Positions 47,221 through 56,362 of a stretch of 64,000 nucleotides of DNA are shown piece after piece; position 1 is the first letter of the stretch, and every line of letters begins with the position of its first letter. The notes beneath the pieces were generated by a model, which saw nothing but the letters and a program-made list of their open reading frames with translations, had not been told where the DNA came from and searched no databases. Source of the stretch: Nocardioides luteus (lineage in GTDB: Bacteria; Actinomycetota; Actinomycetes; Propionibacteriales; Nocardioidaceae). Where the stretch lies: contig NZ_JZDQ02000028.1 of assembly GCF_000960475.2 (NCBI RefSeq), positions 25,284-89,283 on the forward strand, given 5' to 3'. The translations under genes were made by a program, and so were the position numbers.

Positions 47221-48117
47221 ATGCGGACCCGACCGAGCCCTGACCACGCCGACGCCGTAGCCCGGCGGCTGGAGCAGCTGCGCGCCGAGCTCGAACCGCC
47301 GGGGGAGGAGGACGAGGGCGAGGAGGACTGGCAGCCACCGTGGTGGGACGGGCCCGGTGCGACCGACACCGCGGAGCTGGATCCGATGGTGCCGGTGCCG
47401 GGGCGGCACGCGTCTCGGCGTCAGGTCGTGATCTCGCCCGACGCGGTGCTGCCGGAGCCGTTGCGCGGACGGGTGAGCCTCGGGCCGTGGCATCTCGTGG
47501 TGGTCTCACTGGTCCTGGTCGCCGGGCTGGCGGTGGCGTGCTGGTGGATGATCCGGGCCGACCCGGAGGTGGTGCCGGCTTCCCGGGCCTCGCCGTCGGC
47601 CTCGGCCTCCCCGCTGGTGTCCCTGCCGACCGGCTCGGCTGCGCCCGGTGGCGTCGCTGCGATGCCTTCGGGTGGGGCGTCGGCCGGGACCGTGACGGTC
47701 GACGTGGAGGGCAAGGTGCCCAAGCCCGGCATCGTCGTGCTGCCGGTGGGGTCGCGAGTGGTGGACGCCGTCGAGGCCGCCGGCGGGGCGCCGCACAAGC
47801 ACCTCACCGGGCTTAACCTCGCTGCCGTCCTCAGCGACGGCCAGCAGATCGTGGTCGGCGCGCCCAACGGGGGAGCGGGTGCCGCGGCGCCCGGTTCCGG
47901 CGGTCCTGCCGCGGCGGCGCCCGGGGCAGGGGTGAGCCTCAACGCCGCGTCCCAGGAGGAGCTGGAGACGCTGCCGGGGGTCGGGCCGGTGACGGCGCAG
48001 GCGATCATCGACTGGCGCACCACCAACGGCGCGTTCACCTCGATCGACGAGCTGCTCGAGGTCGATGGGATCGGCCCGAAGACCTTCGACTCCCTCGAAC
48101 CGCTGGTCACGTTGTGA
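47221..48117 (+). CDS. comEA: ComEA family DNA-binding protein
   Basis: 298 residues. Acidic N-terminus, one membrane segment (about 90-112), a Ser/Pro/Gly linker, an SLBB-like domain (VDVEGKVPKPGIVVLPVGSR) and two helix-hairpin-helix motifs at the C-terminus (LNAASQEELETLPGVGPVTA and LLEVDGIGPKTFD). In competent bacteria ComEA binds incoming DNA outside the membrane. Stop overlaps the comEC start as GTGA. Confidence 0.93.
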   Translation: MRTRPSPDHADAVARRLEQLRAELEPPGEEDEGEEDWQPPWWDGPGATDTAELDPMVPVPGRHASRRQVVISPDAVLPEPLRGRVSLGPWHLVVVSLVLVAGLAVACWWMIRADPEVVPASRASPSASASPLVSLPTGSAAPGGVAAMPSGGASAGTVTVDVEGKVPKPGIVVLPVGSRVVDAVEAAGGAPHKHLTGLNLAAVLSDGQQIVVGAPNGGAGAAAPGSGGPAAAAPGAGVSLNAASQEELETLPGVGPVTAQAIIDWRTTNGAFTSIDELLEVDGIGPKTFDSLEPLVTL

Positions 48118-50402
48118 ACGACCTGCGGCTGCCGCTTCTCGGGGCCGGTGCGTGGGCAGGAGCGTTGGCCGGGCCCGCTGTCGTGGGTGGCGGACGGCTC
48201 GGGGTGGTTCTGCTGGTGCTGATTGCCGCTGTCGTGGGGATCGGTGGCGGCTGGGCGATCCGGAAGCGCCGCTCGACCGCGCTGGCGTTGGTGCTGATGA
48301 TCGCCGCAGCGGCGGTCATCGCGGGTCTGCATGCCGCGCGGGTCAGCGACAACCCGGTCGCCGACCTGGCCGCGCGAGAGGCGCAGGTGCGGGTGATCGC
48401 CACGGTCACCACCGATCCGAAGGAGGTTCGGGGGCAGCACACGACCTACCAGCTCCGGCGTGCCGGCGTGCGGGAGATCAGGGGACGTGGGGTGGTCTAC
48501 CGGCTGCGTACGCCGGTGGTGGTGCTCGGTGACGATGCGTGGGCAGAGGTGCCTCTGGGGGCGACGGTGTCGACGTCGGGGCGGCTGGCGACGAGCGACT
48601 CCCACGAGGAGTCCGCACTGCTCATCGCTGGTGAGCCGACGATCCTCACCGAGCCGGGGATCTGGTGGCGAGCCTCCGATGCGCTGCGCGGCTCGATCCG
48701 GGACGCGGTGGCTCACCGGCCGCCGGATCAGGCCGCGCTCGTGCCTGCTCTCGTCGACGGTGACGACACCGGTCTCTCCGACGACCTCGCCGACGACTTC
48801 CGCACCACCGGCCTCACCCACCTGCTCGCGGTCTCGGGCACCAACCTGACGCTCGTGGTGGGGTTCCTGCTCATCGTCGCCCGCTGGGCCGGGGTGCGGG
48901 GCAGAGGGCTCTACGCCGTCGGTGTGCTCGGCATCGTCGGGTTCGTCGTGCTCGCCCGCACCGAGCCGAGCGTGGTGCGGGCGGCGGCGATGGGTGCGGT
49001 CGGGCTCCTGGCGATGACGCACAACGGGCGCCGACGAGCGCTGCGGGGGCTCGGCGCGGCGGTGATCGGCCTCCTGCTGATCGACCCGGGGCTGGCGACC
49101 TCGATCGGGTTCACCCTCTCGGTGCTGGCCACGGCCGGGATCCTGCTCTTCGGACCGTCCTGGCGTGACGCGTTGCGGCGCTGGATGCCGCAGTGGTGCG
49201 CGGAGGCGATCGCGGTCCCGGCCGCGGCCCAGCTGGCGTGCACTCCGGTGGTGGCCGCGATCTCCGGCCAGGTCAGTCTGGTCGCGGCGCTCGCCAACCT
49301 GCTGGTCGAGCCGGCCGTCGCGCCGGCGACGGTGCTCGGTCTTCTCGGCGGGCTGCTCGGGCTGGTGTGGGACCCGCTCGGGATGGTCGCCGGCACCATC
49401 GCGACCTGGTGCGTCGCCTGGATCATCGCGGTGGCCCGCTTCGGTGCCGGGCTGCCGACCGCGGAGGTCGGCTGGGCGACCGGACCGTTCGCGCTGGTGT
49501 TGTTGGTCGCCGTCTGCGCCGCGATCGCGTGCTTGGCGCCGCGGGTCCTGCGACATCCGGTCACCGGAGTCGCCGGCTGCCTGGTGCTGCTCGCGGTCGC
49601 GCTGGTCCGGCTGCCGAGCCCGGGCTGGCCTCCGGCGGGGTGGGTGCTGGTGATGTGCGATGTGGGCCAGGGAGACGCGCTGGTGGTGCGTACGGGGGCG
49701 GGGAGCGCCGTCGTCGTGGACGCCGGCCCCGACCCGGATCTCGTCGACGACTGTCTCGATCGGCTCGAGATCGAGGACGTGCCGCTCGCGGTGATCACCC
49801 ACTTCCACGCCGACCACGTCAACGGGGTCGAGGGCCTCTTCGCGGGGCGACGGGTCGGTGAGCTGTGGACCTCGCGCCTCCAGGACCCGCCCGAGGGCGT
49901 GCGGGTCCTCGGCGAGACCGCCGGCGCGGCCGGAGTGGTGCCGGTCCCGGCGCCCTACGGAGCCACGATCACCGTCGGCGAGGCGCGGATCCAGGTGCTC
50001 TGGCCGACGGCCGACTCCGACACCCGGGGACCCGGCGACGGCTCCACGGCCAACGAGGCGAGCGTGGTCCTTCTCGTGGAGTCCCACGGCCTGCGCCTGC
50101 TGCTGACCGGCGACATCGAGCCGGAGGGCCAGGACCAGCTCGCCGACGACCTGGTCGGGCTCGACATCGATGTCCTCAAGGTGCCTCATCACGGCTCCCG
50201 CTACCAGGACCTCGACTGGCTGCGTGCGCTGCACGCGCAGGTCGCGCTCACCTCGGTCGGGGCCCACAACGACTACGGCCATCCGGCCGCTGCCACGATC
50301 GAGGGGCTCGAGACCCGCGGCACCAAGGTCTACCGGACCGACCGCGACGGGGCGGTCGCGGTCGTCGAGTCGGACGGGGAGGTGGCGGCTGTTACTCGGT
50401 AG
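48114..50402 (+). CDS. comEC: ComEC/Rec2 family DNA uptake protein
   Basis: 762 residues from GTG 48114. N-terminal membrane helices and OB-like domain, the central competence channel domain (HLLAVSGTNLTLVVGFLL, about residue 240) and a C-terminal metallo-beta-lactamase-like domain with HFHADHVNGVEGL and KVPHHGSRYQD. Proposed channel and nuclease for single-strand DNA import. Complete metal motifs suggest a functional nuclease domain. A dispersed repeat lies directly after the stop. Confidence 0.94.
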   Translation: MNDLRLPLLGAGAWAGALAGPAVVGGGRLGVVLLVLIAAVVGIGGGWAIRKRRSTALALVLMIAAAAVIAGLHAARVSDNPVADLAAREAQVRVIATVTTDPKEVRGQHTTYQLRRAGVREIRGRGVVYRLRTPVVVLGDDAWAEVPLGATVSTSGRLATSDSHEESALLIAGEPTILTEPGIWWRASDALRGSIRDAVAHRPPDQAALVPALVDGDDTGLSDDLADDFRTTGLTHLLAVSGTNLTLVVGFLLIVARWAGVRGRGLYAVGVLGIVGFVVLARTEPSVVRAAAMGAVGLLAMTHNGRRRALRGLGAAVIGLLLIDPGLATSIGFTLSVLATAGILLFGPSWRDALRRWMPQWCAEAIAVPAAAQLACTPVVAAISGQVSLVAALANLLVEPAVAPATVLGLLGGLLGLVWDPLGMVAGTIATWCVAWIIAVARFGAGLPTAEVGWATGPFALVLLVAVCAAIACLAPRVLRHPVTGVAGCLVLLAVALVRLPSPGWPPAGWVLVMCDVGQGDALVVRTGAGSAVVVDAGPDPDLVDDCLDRLEIEDVPLAVITHFHADHVNGVEGLFAGRRVGELWTSRLQDPPEGVRVLGETAGAAGVVPVPAPYGATITVGEARIQVLWPTADSDTRGPGDGSTANEASVVLLVESHGLRLLLTGDIEPEGQDQLADDLVGLDIDVLKVPHHGSRYQDLDWLRALHAQVALTSVGAHNDYGHPAAATIEGLETRGTKVYRTDRDGAVAVVESDGEVAAVTR

Positions 50403-50406
50403 CGTT

Positions 50407-50500
50407 GGTCTCGACCCGCTTCGCGCCTTCGCAAGCTCAGCCGCTGCGCTCGCTCGACCCTTCGACAAGCTCAGGACATCGCCTTCTCGCGTTGCGCCGC
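50407..50500. repeat. Dispersed repeat cluster
   Basis: Copy of the 42238-42290 element (GGTCTCGACCCGCTTCGC at the left, CGCTCGCTCGACC at the right, 50407-50459), followed by the related CTTCGACAAGCTCAGGA. Fills most of the comEC-holA gap. Confidence 0.65.
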
Positions 50501-50559
50501 CGCTCGTTCCTCGCGGCGCCGCAGGCTCGAATGTCGGTGCCGTGTGGGAGGGTTTGAGC

Positions 50560-51543
50560 ATGGCACGCACCGCCTCCGCACCGAGCCCCACCGGCAACCT
50601 GACGGCCTCCGACGTCCTGGGTCGGGTGACACTGGTGACCGGCAAGGAGGAGTTCCTGGGTGAGCGTACGGTCGCCGCGGCGAAGGCGGCGGTGAAGGCC
50701 TACGACGCCGAGGCGGAGGTCTCCGAGGCGACCGCCGCCGATCTGACCCTGGCCACGCTCGGCGAGCTGAGCGCGCCTTCGCTCTTCTCGAGCATCCGCT
50801 GCGTCGTGGTGCGCAACCTGGAGAACCTGCCCGACGAGTCGGTGGAGGGTCTGCTGGACTACGCCGGGATGCCGGCAGAAGAGGTCGCGCTCGTCCTCGT
50901 GCATGGCGGCGGGCAGAAGGGCAGCGGCACGCTGGCCAAGCTCCGCAAGCTGCCGAAGGTGACCGAGCACAAGTCGGTCGAGCTGAAGGCGCGCGAGTTC
51001 GGCAGCTTCGTGAAGGCCGAGCTGCGGCTGCACGGGGCGACCATCGACGAGGAGGGCGCCGACTTCCTGATCCAGGCGGTCGGCCAGGACCTCCGTGCCC
51101 TGGCCGCCGCGGCGAGCCAGCTCGCCGGCGACAACGACGCCAAGCGACTCGGCCTGGAGCACGTGAAGCAATACTTCGGCGGCCGGGCCGAGGTGAAGAA
51201 CTACGTGATCGCCGACGCGATCATCTCCGGCGACCGGGTCAAGGCGCTCGAGGAGATCCGCTGGGCCCTCGACACCGGCTCGTCCCCGGTCTACGTCCTC
51301 TCCGCCGTGGCCGGCCAGCTGCGCACCGTCGCCAACCACGTCGCCGGCATCCGCGACAGCGGCACCCCGCCCTGGAAGCAGAAGTCCATCGCCGGCCTCG
51401 CCCGCGGCTGGTCACGCGAATCCATCGGCGAAGCCCTCCGCTCGGTCGCCCGCGCCGACGCCGACCTCAAGGGCGCCGCCAGCGACCCCGCGTACACCCT
51501 CGAGCGCCTCGTCCTCACCATCGCCGCCCTCCGCCAGCGCTGA
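50560..51543 (+). CDS. holA: DNA polymerase III subunit delta
   Basis: 327 residues. Clamp-loader delta fold: LVTGKEEFLGERTVAAAK, then LFSSIRCVVVRNLENLP, FLIQAVGQDLRALAAAASQL and the C-terminal SPVYVLSAVAGQLRTVAN. It opens the beta clamp in the replisome. GGGAGGG precedes the ATG; the longer open frame upstream runs through comEC and the repeats and is not coding. Linked to rpsT as usual in bacteria. Confidence 0.94.
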   Translation: MARTASAPSPTGNLTASDVLGRVTLVTGKEEFLGERTVAAAKAAVKAYDAEAEVSEATAADLTLATLGELSAPSLFSSIRCVVVRNLENLPDESVEGLLDYAGMPAEEVALVLVHGGGQKGSGTLAKLRKLPKVTEHKSVELKAREFGSFVKAELRLHGATIDEEGADFLIQAVGQDLRALAAAASQLAGDNDAKRLGLEHVKQYFGGRAEVKNYVIADAIISGDRVKALEEIRWALDTGSSPVYVLSAVAGQLRTVANHVAGIRDSGTPPWKQKSIAGLARGWSRESIGEALRSVARADADLKGAASDPAYTLERLVLTIAALRQR

Positions 51544-51557
51544 CGACACCCAAGCGA

Positions 51558-51741
51558 GCCGTCACCCCTGCCGAGGCGTCACCCCCGTCGGCCGAGCCGT
51601 CAGGCCGGTCGGTCGAGGCGTCAGGCCGGTCGGTCGAGCCGTCAGCGAGGTGCCCACTCGGCCGACGCAAGTGACGTCTCGGGCAACGCCGGTGACGTTT
51701 CGGCCGACGTACGTGACGCCTCGGCCGACGTACGTGACGCC
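51558..51741. repeat. Two opposed blocks of 21-bp repeats
   Basis: Block A has five units marked by G[CG]CGTCA[CG] at 51558, 51575, 51596, 51617 and 51638. Block B has four units marked by GTGACG at 51671, 51692, 51713 and 51734. Period is 21 bases except for the first 17-base step. Block B is the reverse complement of block A in its core (GTCGGCCGAGGCGTCAC). It fills the gap between the convergent holA and rpsT genes. Confidence 0.8.
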
Positions 51742-51757
51742 TCGGCAGGAATGACGA

Positions 51758-51783
51758 AAGCCCCGTCCAACAGGACGGGGCTT
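51758..51783 (-). terminator. Terminator of rpsT
   Basis: AAGCCCCGTCC-AACA-GGACGGGGCTT, an 11-bp perfect stem, followed on the minus strand by TTTCGTCATT. It lies 16 bases after the rpsT stop. Confidence 0.85.
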
Positions 51784-51798
51784 GTCAGAGAAGGAACC

Positions 51799-52059
51799 TC
51801 AGAGGGAGGCGGCCTTCTTGGCGATCGCCGACTTGCGGTTGGCGGCCTGGTTCTTGTGGATGACGCCCTTGGAGACGGCCTTGTCGAGCTTCTTGGTGGC
51901 GACCTTGGCGGTCTCGACCGCAGCGTCCTTCTCGCCGGCCTCGGCGGCAGCGTGGAACTTGCGGATGACGGTCTTGAGCTCGCTCTTGACGGCCTTGTTG
52001 CGCTCGTGCGCCTTCTCGTTCTGCTTGTTGCGCTTGATCTGCGACTTGATGTTCGCCAT
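51799..52059 (-). CDS. rpsT: 30S ribosomal protein S20
   Basis: 86 residues, Lys-rich, opening MANIKSQIKRNKQNEKAHER and ending KNQAANRKSAIAKKAASL, the full S20 length. It binds 16S rRNA early in 30S assembly. An in-frame upstream ATG is ignored because MANIK is the universal start. Convergent with holA across the repeat array. Confidence 0.97.
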   Translation of the reverse strand: MANIKSQIKRNKQNEKAHERNKAVKSELKTVIRKFHAAAEAGEKDAAVETAKVATKKLDKAVSKGVIHKNQAANRKSAIAKKAASL

Positions 52060-52138
52060 GGGTGAATGATCTCCAGTGCTTCGACGTGTGGTGGTGCGAG
52101 CTCTCAATCCGGCCCCTCGGGGAAAGTGAGAGGGGAGA

Positions 52139-52165
52139 GGCCTACGCGAACACGCTTGCGGTCAA
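52139..52165 (-). promoter_or_regulatory. Possible rpsT promoter
   Basis: On the minus strand TTGACC and TAGGCC are 15 bases apart, about 80 bases before the rpsT ATG. The rest of the 309-base gap to the acyl-CoA synthetase holds only a weak plus-strand promoter-like stretch (TTGTGG, TAAGGT near 52300). Confidence 0.45.
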
Positions 52166-52368
52166 GATTACAGACTCGCGTCGTTCGGCCTCAAATCGCC
52201 GTACCTCCAGTAGCTACTCCGGGGTAGGCTTTGGTGATCTCGGTCACGAGATTTCCGAGCGGGACCCCTGTTGTGGCGTGACTCGAGCGTCTAAGGTCCC
52301 CCGCGCGGCGCCCTCGTGCACACCGCCCATTGCTCACCCCCACGCACATACTGCAGGCCAGGAGAATC

Positions 52369-54228
52369 ATGCCGACCCAGTCCGCGATCGATCTCGCATT
52401 CCTCGACGAGATGCCGGCGAACTTCGCCCTTCACTTCCTCAACCGGGTCAAGGCGACCCCGGATGCCGAGGCGTTCCGCTATCCCGTGGTCGGCTCGACG
52501 GCCCCCGACGGTGGGGAGGAGTGGAAGTCGCTGACCTGGAAGGAGGCCAGCGACCAGGCCAGCCGGCTCGCCGCGGGCCTGGTCTCGCTCGGCCTCGAGC
52601 TGGAGCAGCGCGTGGGCATCGCCTCGACCACGCGTTACGAGTGGATCCTCGCCGACCTGGCCGTGATGCTCGCCGGCGGCGCCACCACGACGGTCTACCC
52701 GACGACCAACGTCGAGGACACCGCCTACATCCTGGGTGACGCCGAGTGCCGTTTCGTCTTCGCCGAGGACGACGGCCAGCTCGCCAAGATCGCCGAGAAG
52801 GCTGCCGACCTGCCCGAGATCGTCAAGGTGATCACCTTCGACGGCGCCACCGACGGCGAGCGGGTCATCGGACTGGACGACCTGGCCGCGATCGGCGACA
52901 AGTATCTCGCCGACCACCCGGACCTGATCGAGGAGACCGCCGCCAAGATCACCGCGGACCACCTGGCCACGCTGGTCTACACCTCGGGCACCACCGGCCG
53001 GCCCAAGGGCGTCCGCCTTCTCCATCGCGCATGGGTCTACGAGGGCGAGGCCGTCCGGGTCCGGGGCGACGTCCTCGGCCCCGACGACCTGCAGTTCCTG
53101 TGGCTGCCGATGTCGCACGTCTTCGGCAAGGTGCTGCTCTCGATCCAGATCGCCTGCGGCTTCCCGACCGCGATCGACGGCCGGATGGACAAGATCGTCG
53201 ACAACCTGAGCATCGTGAAGCCGACCTTCATGGGTGCGGCCCCGCGCATCTTCGAGAAGGTCCACTCCAGGATCGTGATGATGACCGAGGCCGACGGCGG
53301 CATCAAGAAGAAGCTCTTCGACGCCGCTTTCGCCAACGGCATCGCCCGCGACCGGCTGCTGCGCGAGGGCAAGCCCGTGCCGGCCAAGATGGCGCTCCAG
53401 CACGCTGTGCTCGACAAGCTCGTCCTCAGCAAGGTCCGTGACCGGTTCGGTGGCCGCGTACGTTTCTTCATCTCCGGCTCCGCCCCGCTCAACCGCGACA
53501 TCGCCGAGTGGTTCCGGGCTGCTGGGATCCTGATCATGGAGGGCTACGGCTCGACCGAGAACGCCGCCGGTGCGGCGGTCGGCACGCTGGAGGAGAACAA
53601 GCTCGGCACCGTCGGCAAGGCGTTCCCGGGCAGCGAGGTGAAGATCGGCGACAACGACGAGCTGCTCATCCGCGGCCCGCACGTGATGCCCGGCTACCAC
53701 AACCTGCCCGAGGAGACCGCGAAGGCGCTCGACGCCGAGGGCTGGTACCACACCGGTGACAAGGCCTCGATCGACGACGAGGGCTACATCACCATCACCG
53801 GCCGGATCAAGGAGCTGTTCAAGACCTCGGGCGGCAAGTACGTCGCGCCGCCGGCGATCGAGTCGAAGTTCGCCGCGCTGTGCCCCTACGCCAGCCAGTT
53901 CCTGGTCTTCGGTGCCAACCGCAACTTCGTCAGCGCCCTGATCACCCTCGACCCCGAGTCGATCACCGCCTGGGGTGCCTCCCACGGGCTGGAGGGCAAG
54001 TCCTACGAGGAGATCGTCACCTCGCCGCAGGTGCGCGAGCTGATCGGCGGCTACGTCGACGAGCTCAACGCGGGCCTCAACCGCTGGGAGACCATCAAGA
54101 AGTGGGAGATCCTCGAGCACGACCTGACCGTCGAGCGCGGTGAGCTGACCCCGTCGCTGAAGGTGAAGCGCAACGTCGTCGAGGAGCGGGAGCAGGCGCG
54201 CATCGACGCGTTCTACGCCGGTTCCTGA
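52369..54228 (+). CDS. Long-chain acyl-CoA synthetase (AMP-forming)
   Basis: 619 residues. AMP-binding motif LVYTSGTTGRPKGV, then FISGSAPLNRDIAEWF, GYGSTENAAG and GWYHTGDKASIDDEGY with the C-terminal ITGRIKELFKTSGGKYVAP. Length and motifs fit the FadD15-like bacterial long-chain family. ATG 52369 has CAGGAG upstream; an earlier in-frame ATG lacks one. It activates fatty acids for degradation or lipid synthesis. Its 3' end overlaps the convergent kinase gene by 16 bases. Confidence 0.92.
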   Translation: MPTQSAIDLAFLDEMPANFALHFLNRVKATPDAEAFRYPVVGSTAPDGGEEWKSLTWKEASDQASRLAAGLVSLGLELEQRVGIASTTRYEWILADLAVMLAGGATTTVYPTTNVEDTAYILGDAECRFVFAEDDGQLAKIAEKAADLPEIVKVITFDGATDGERVIGLDDLAAIGDKYLADHPDLIEETAAKITADHLATLVYTSGTTGRPKGVRLLHRAWVYEGEAVRVRGDVLGPDDLQFLWLPMSHVFGKVLLSIQIACGFPTAIDGRMDKIVDNLSIVKPTFMGAAPRIFEKVHSRIVMMTEADGGIKKKLFDAAFANGIARDRLLREGKPVPAKMALQHAVLDKLVLSKVRDRFGGRVRFFISGSAPLNRDIAEWFRAAGILIMEGYGSTENAAGAAVGTLEENKLGTVGKAFPGSEVKIGDNDELLIRGPHVMPGYHNLPEETAKALDAEGWYHTGDKASIDDEGYITITGRIKELFKTSGGKYVAPPAIESKFAALCPYASQFLVFGANRNFVSALITLDPESITAWGASHGLEGKSYEEIVTSPQVRELIGGYVDELNAGLNRWETIKKWEILEHDLTVERGELTPSLKVKRNVVEEREQARIDAFYAGS

Positions 54229-55172
54229 TCCGTCGACCATCGGCGGCGCTCCGCCAGCCAGTCCAGACACACCTCGCCCTGCCACCGCTGCATCCTGCGG
54301 AGGTGGGGCGAGGTCGTCTTCACCGGCTGGTCGGCGGCGGCCAGGAAGTAGCCGGCGAAGAGCGCGAGGACCGAGTCGATGGCCTCCGGGTCCGCCTTCG
54401 ACAGCAAGGGATGTGAGGCCAGGAACGACTCGGCGTCGAGACCGTCGCCGCGCGGACCGACCAGCAGCAGGAGCGAGTCGATCCAGTCGGCGCCGAGCAC
54501 CGGCCAGGTCCACTCGACCAGCAGCACCTCGCCGTCGGGCCGGATCAGGACGGTGTCGTCGCGTACGTCCAGGTGCACCAACGTCTCGCCGGCGGTGTGC
54601 TCCGCGAAGCCTGCCGCGAGCGAGGCCGCCCGGTCGGCGTGCGGGTAGCCGGCGACGCGGTCCCACAGTGCAGGGTACGAGGCGTGCTCCTCGGCGAAGG
54701 TCGGCCAGCCGATGCCCGGGGCCGGGGTGAGCGCGGCGGCGGTCTCGACCAGCGCCTGCGAGACGGTCTCGAGATCGGCGGTGGTCCACGGCCGCGACGG
54801 CAGCCGCGACTCGACGTGCTCGAAGGCCAGGACGACCCACTCGCCGTCGTCGAACCACTTCAGCTTCGGGCTCGGGATCCAGCCGGCGAGCTTCTTCAGC
54901 TTCGCCGCCTCCTCCCGGAAGAGCGTCGCGGAGTCGCGCTGGGCCTTGGCGGAGGCCGCCTTCACGAAGTGCCGGGAGCCGTCCTGGCAGGTCAGCACCG
55001 AGGCGAACCCCGGCGTGAAGCCGGCCCCGTGCGACTCCGCCGAGACCACCGGCCCTCCGCCGAGCCGCTTCTCGATCGAGGCTCGCAGGAACGGCGGCAG
55101 GTGGGGCCACTCCAGGCGGCGGGCGGTCTGCCCGTGCGGGATGTTCGTCGGGATCGCGGTCACGACGAACAT
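54213..55172 (-). CDS. Aminoglycoside-phosphotransferase-like kinase
   Basis: 319 residues with the APH fold. The catalytic loop reads LVHLDVRDDTVLI (HxD retained, the following Asn replaced by Thr) and the metal-binding Asp region reads LLVEWTWP where IDW is usual. It may be a weak or divergent kinase of unknown substrate. AAGG lies before the ATG. Resistance is not implied by the sequence. Confidence 0.72.
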   Translation of the reverse strand: MFVVTAIPTNIPHGQTARRLEWPHLPPFLRASIEKRLGGGPVVSAESHGAGFTPGFASVLTCQDGSRHFVKAASAKAQRDSATLFREEAAKLKKLAGWIPSPKLKWFDDGEWVVLAFEHVESRLPSRPWTTADLETVSQALVETAAALTPAPGIGWPTFAEEHASYPALWDRVAGYPHADRAASLAAGFAEHTAGETLVHLDVRDDTVLIRPDGEVLLVEWTWPVLGADWIDSLLLLVGPRGDGLDAESFLASHPLLSKADPEAIDSVLALFAGYFLAAADQPVKTTSPHLRRMQRWQGEVCLDWLAERRRWSTDQEPA

Positions 55173-55208
55173 CCTTGTGTACGCCGCCCAGAATGCGCCA
55201 GGGGAGAG

Positions 55209-56267
55209 CTATTCGGGCATCGGCGGCTGGTCGAACGTCCCCGCGGGCTTCCCGGTGGCGACGTCCCAGGCGGCCACGCCGGCCTCGGCGGATGCGGTGT
55301 AGAGGGTCTTGCCGTCGGGGCTGAAGACCACCTTCGAGGTCAGCGCAGGAGCTTGCGTGACCTCACGGGCCCCACCCGAGCCGCCCAGTGCGCCGGGTGC
55401 CCACAGCGTCAGCGCGACGTTGCCGCTGTCAGCGGTGACGGCCAGGGACCGGGAGTCGGGTGAGAACGCGACCGCCGTGGCCGGGTGACCGGGCAGGGTC
55501 TCGACGGCCTTGAACGTCGTGGCATCCCAGACCGTGGGGTAGCCCTCGGTGGTGACTCCGGCGATCCAGCGCCCGTCCGGGCTCCAGACCGGGTCGGCGC
55601 CGCGCCCGGCGGCGACGGTGCCGACCTCGTCGCCCGATTCGGCCTCGAGAACAGACACGCTGTCGCCGGAGGCGATCGCCACCAGCGAGCCGTCGGGGCT
55701 GAACGAGATCGACCCGATGCCGTTGCCGAGGTCGTCGCTCGCCACCTCCTCGCCGTCCTCGACCGACCAGACGATCAGGTCGCCCTCGAGCCCGGCACCG
55801 GCCACGAACCGGCCGTCGGGGCTGAACGCGATCTCGCCGACCGGGCTCGCGTCGGTGACCTTCGGGTTGGGCAGGCCCTCGAGTCGCTGGACCTCCTTGT
55901 CGCCGTCGACCTCGACCAGCGCGATGTCCGAGCAGCCGACCTTCCGCGCGACCAGCGTGAGGTCGGGGCTGATGGCGCTGTAGCCGGTCTCCGAGATGGT
56001 CTCGTACGCACCACCGCCGGCGTGCCACCGACAGGTGCCGTCGGTGCAGCTGGCCACGACGTACGTCCCGTCGGCCCCGGCGGTCAGCGAGCCGGGAACC
56101 AGCCGCGCGGGCGCCACGGCCGCGGCCAGGGTGAAGGGGCCACCGGCCGTCCCGGTCGCGGAGATGTCGCAGCCGTCCCGGTCGGGGTCGCTGGCGCACC
56201 CGGCGAGGAGCGCGGCGGCGAGCACGCCGATGAGCGGGACGCTGAGAACGTACGTTCGGGGTTTCAT
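55209..56267 (-). CDS. WD40-like beta-propeller lipoprotein
   Basis: 352 residues with signal peptide and lipobox LLAGC (Cys about 24). At least five WD40/PD40-type repeats with FSPDGRFVA, FSPDGSLVAIA, WSPDGRWIA, FSPDSRSLAV and FSPDGKTLY. Predicted extracytoplasmic propeller acting as a binding scaffold. It lies 95 bases after the second HExxH gene and may belong to that cassette, paralleling the lipoprotein that ends the first. Confidence 0.82.
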   Translation of the reverse strand: MKPRTYVLSVPLIGVLAAALLAGCASDPDRDGCDISATGTAGGPFTLAAAVAPARLVPGSLTAGADGTYVVASCTDGTCRWHAGGGAYETISETGYSAISPDLTLVARKVGCSDIALVEVDGDKEVQRLEGLPNPKVTDASPVGEIAFSPDGRFVAGAGLEGDLIVWSVEDGEEVASDDLGNGIGSISFSPDGSLVAIASGDSVSVLEAESGDEVGTVAAGRGADPVWSPDGRWIAGVTTEGYPTVWDATTFKAVETLPGHPATAVAFSPDSRSLAVTADSGNVALTLWAPGALGGSGGAREVTQAPALTSKVVFSPDGKTLYTASAEAGVAAWDVATGKPAGTFDQPPMPE

Positions 56268-56362
56268 CTGTCCTTTTCGAGATCTGTCAGGCGAACGAGG
56301 TCACGTCGAAGGCGACGTGCTCGTCGCAGATACGCAGCACCGGCCGCGGATGTTGCTCGTCG

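Noticed and set aside
47421..50645. 1074-codon minus-strand frame opposite comEA/comEC
   Set aside because: Charged repetitive shadow sequence without recognisable domain.
51558..51741. CRISPR array
   Set aside because: Units are directly abutting 21-bp repeats with opposed blocks; there are no unique spacers and no cas genes.
52291..55110. 939-codon minus-strand frame across the acyl-CoA synthetase
   Set aside because: Antisense shadow that also runs through the real APH-like gene in another frame.
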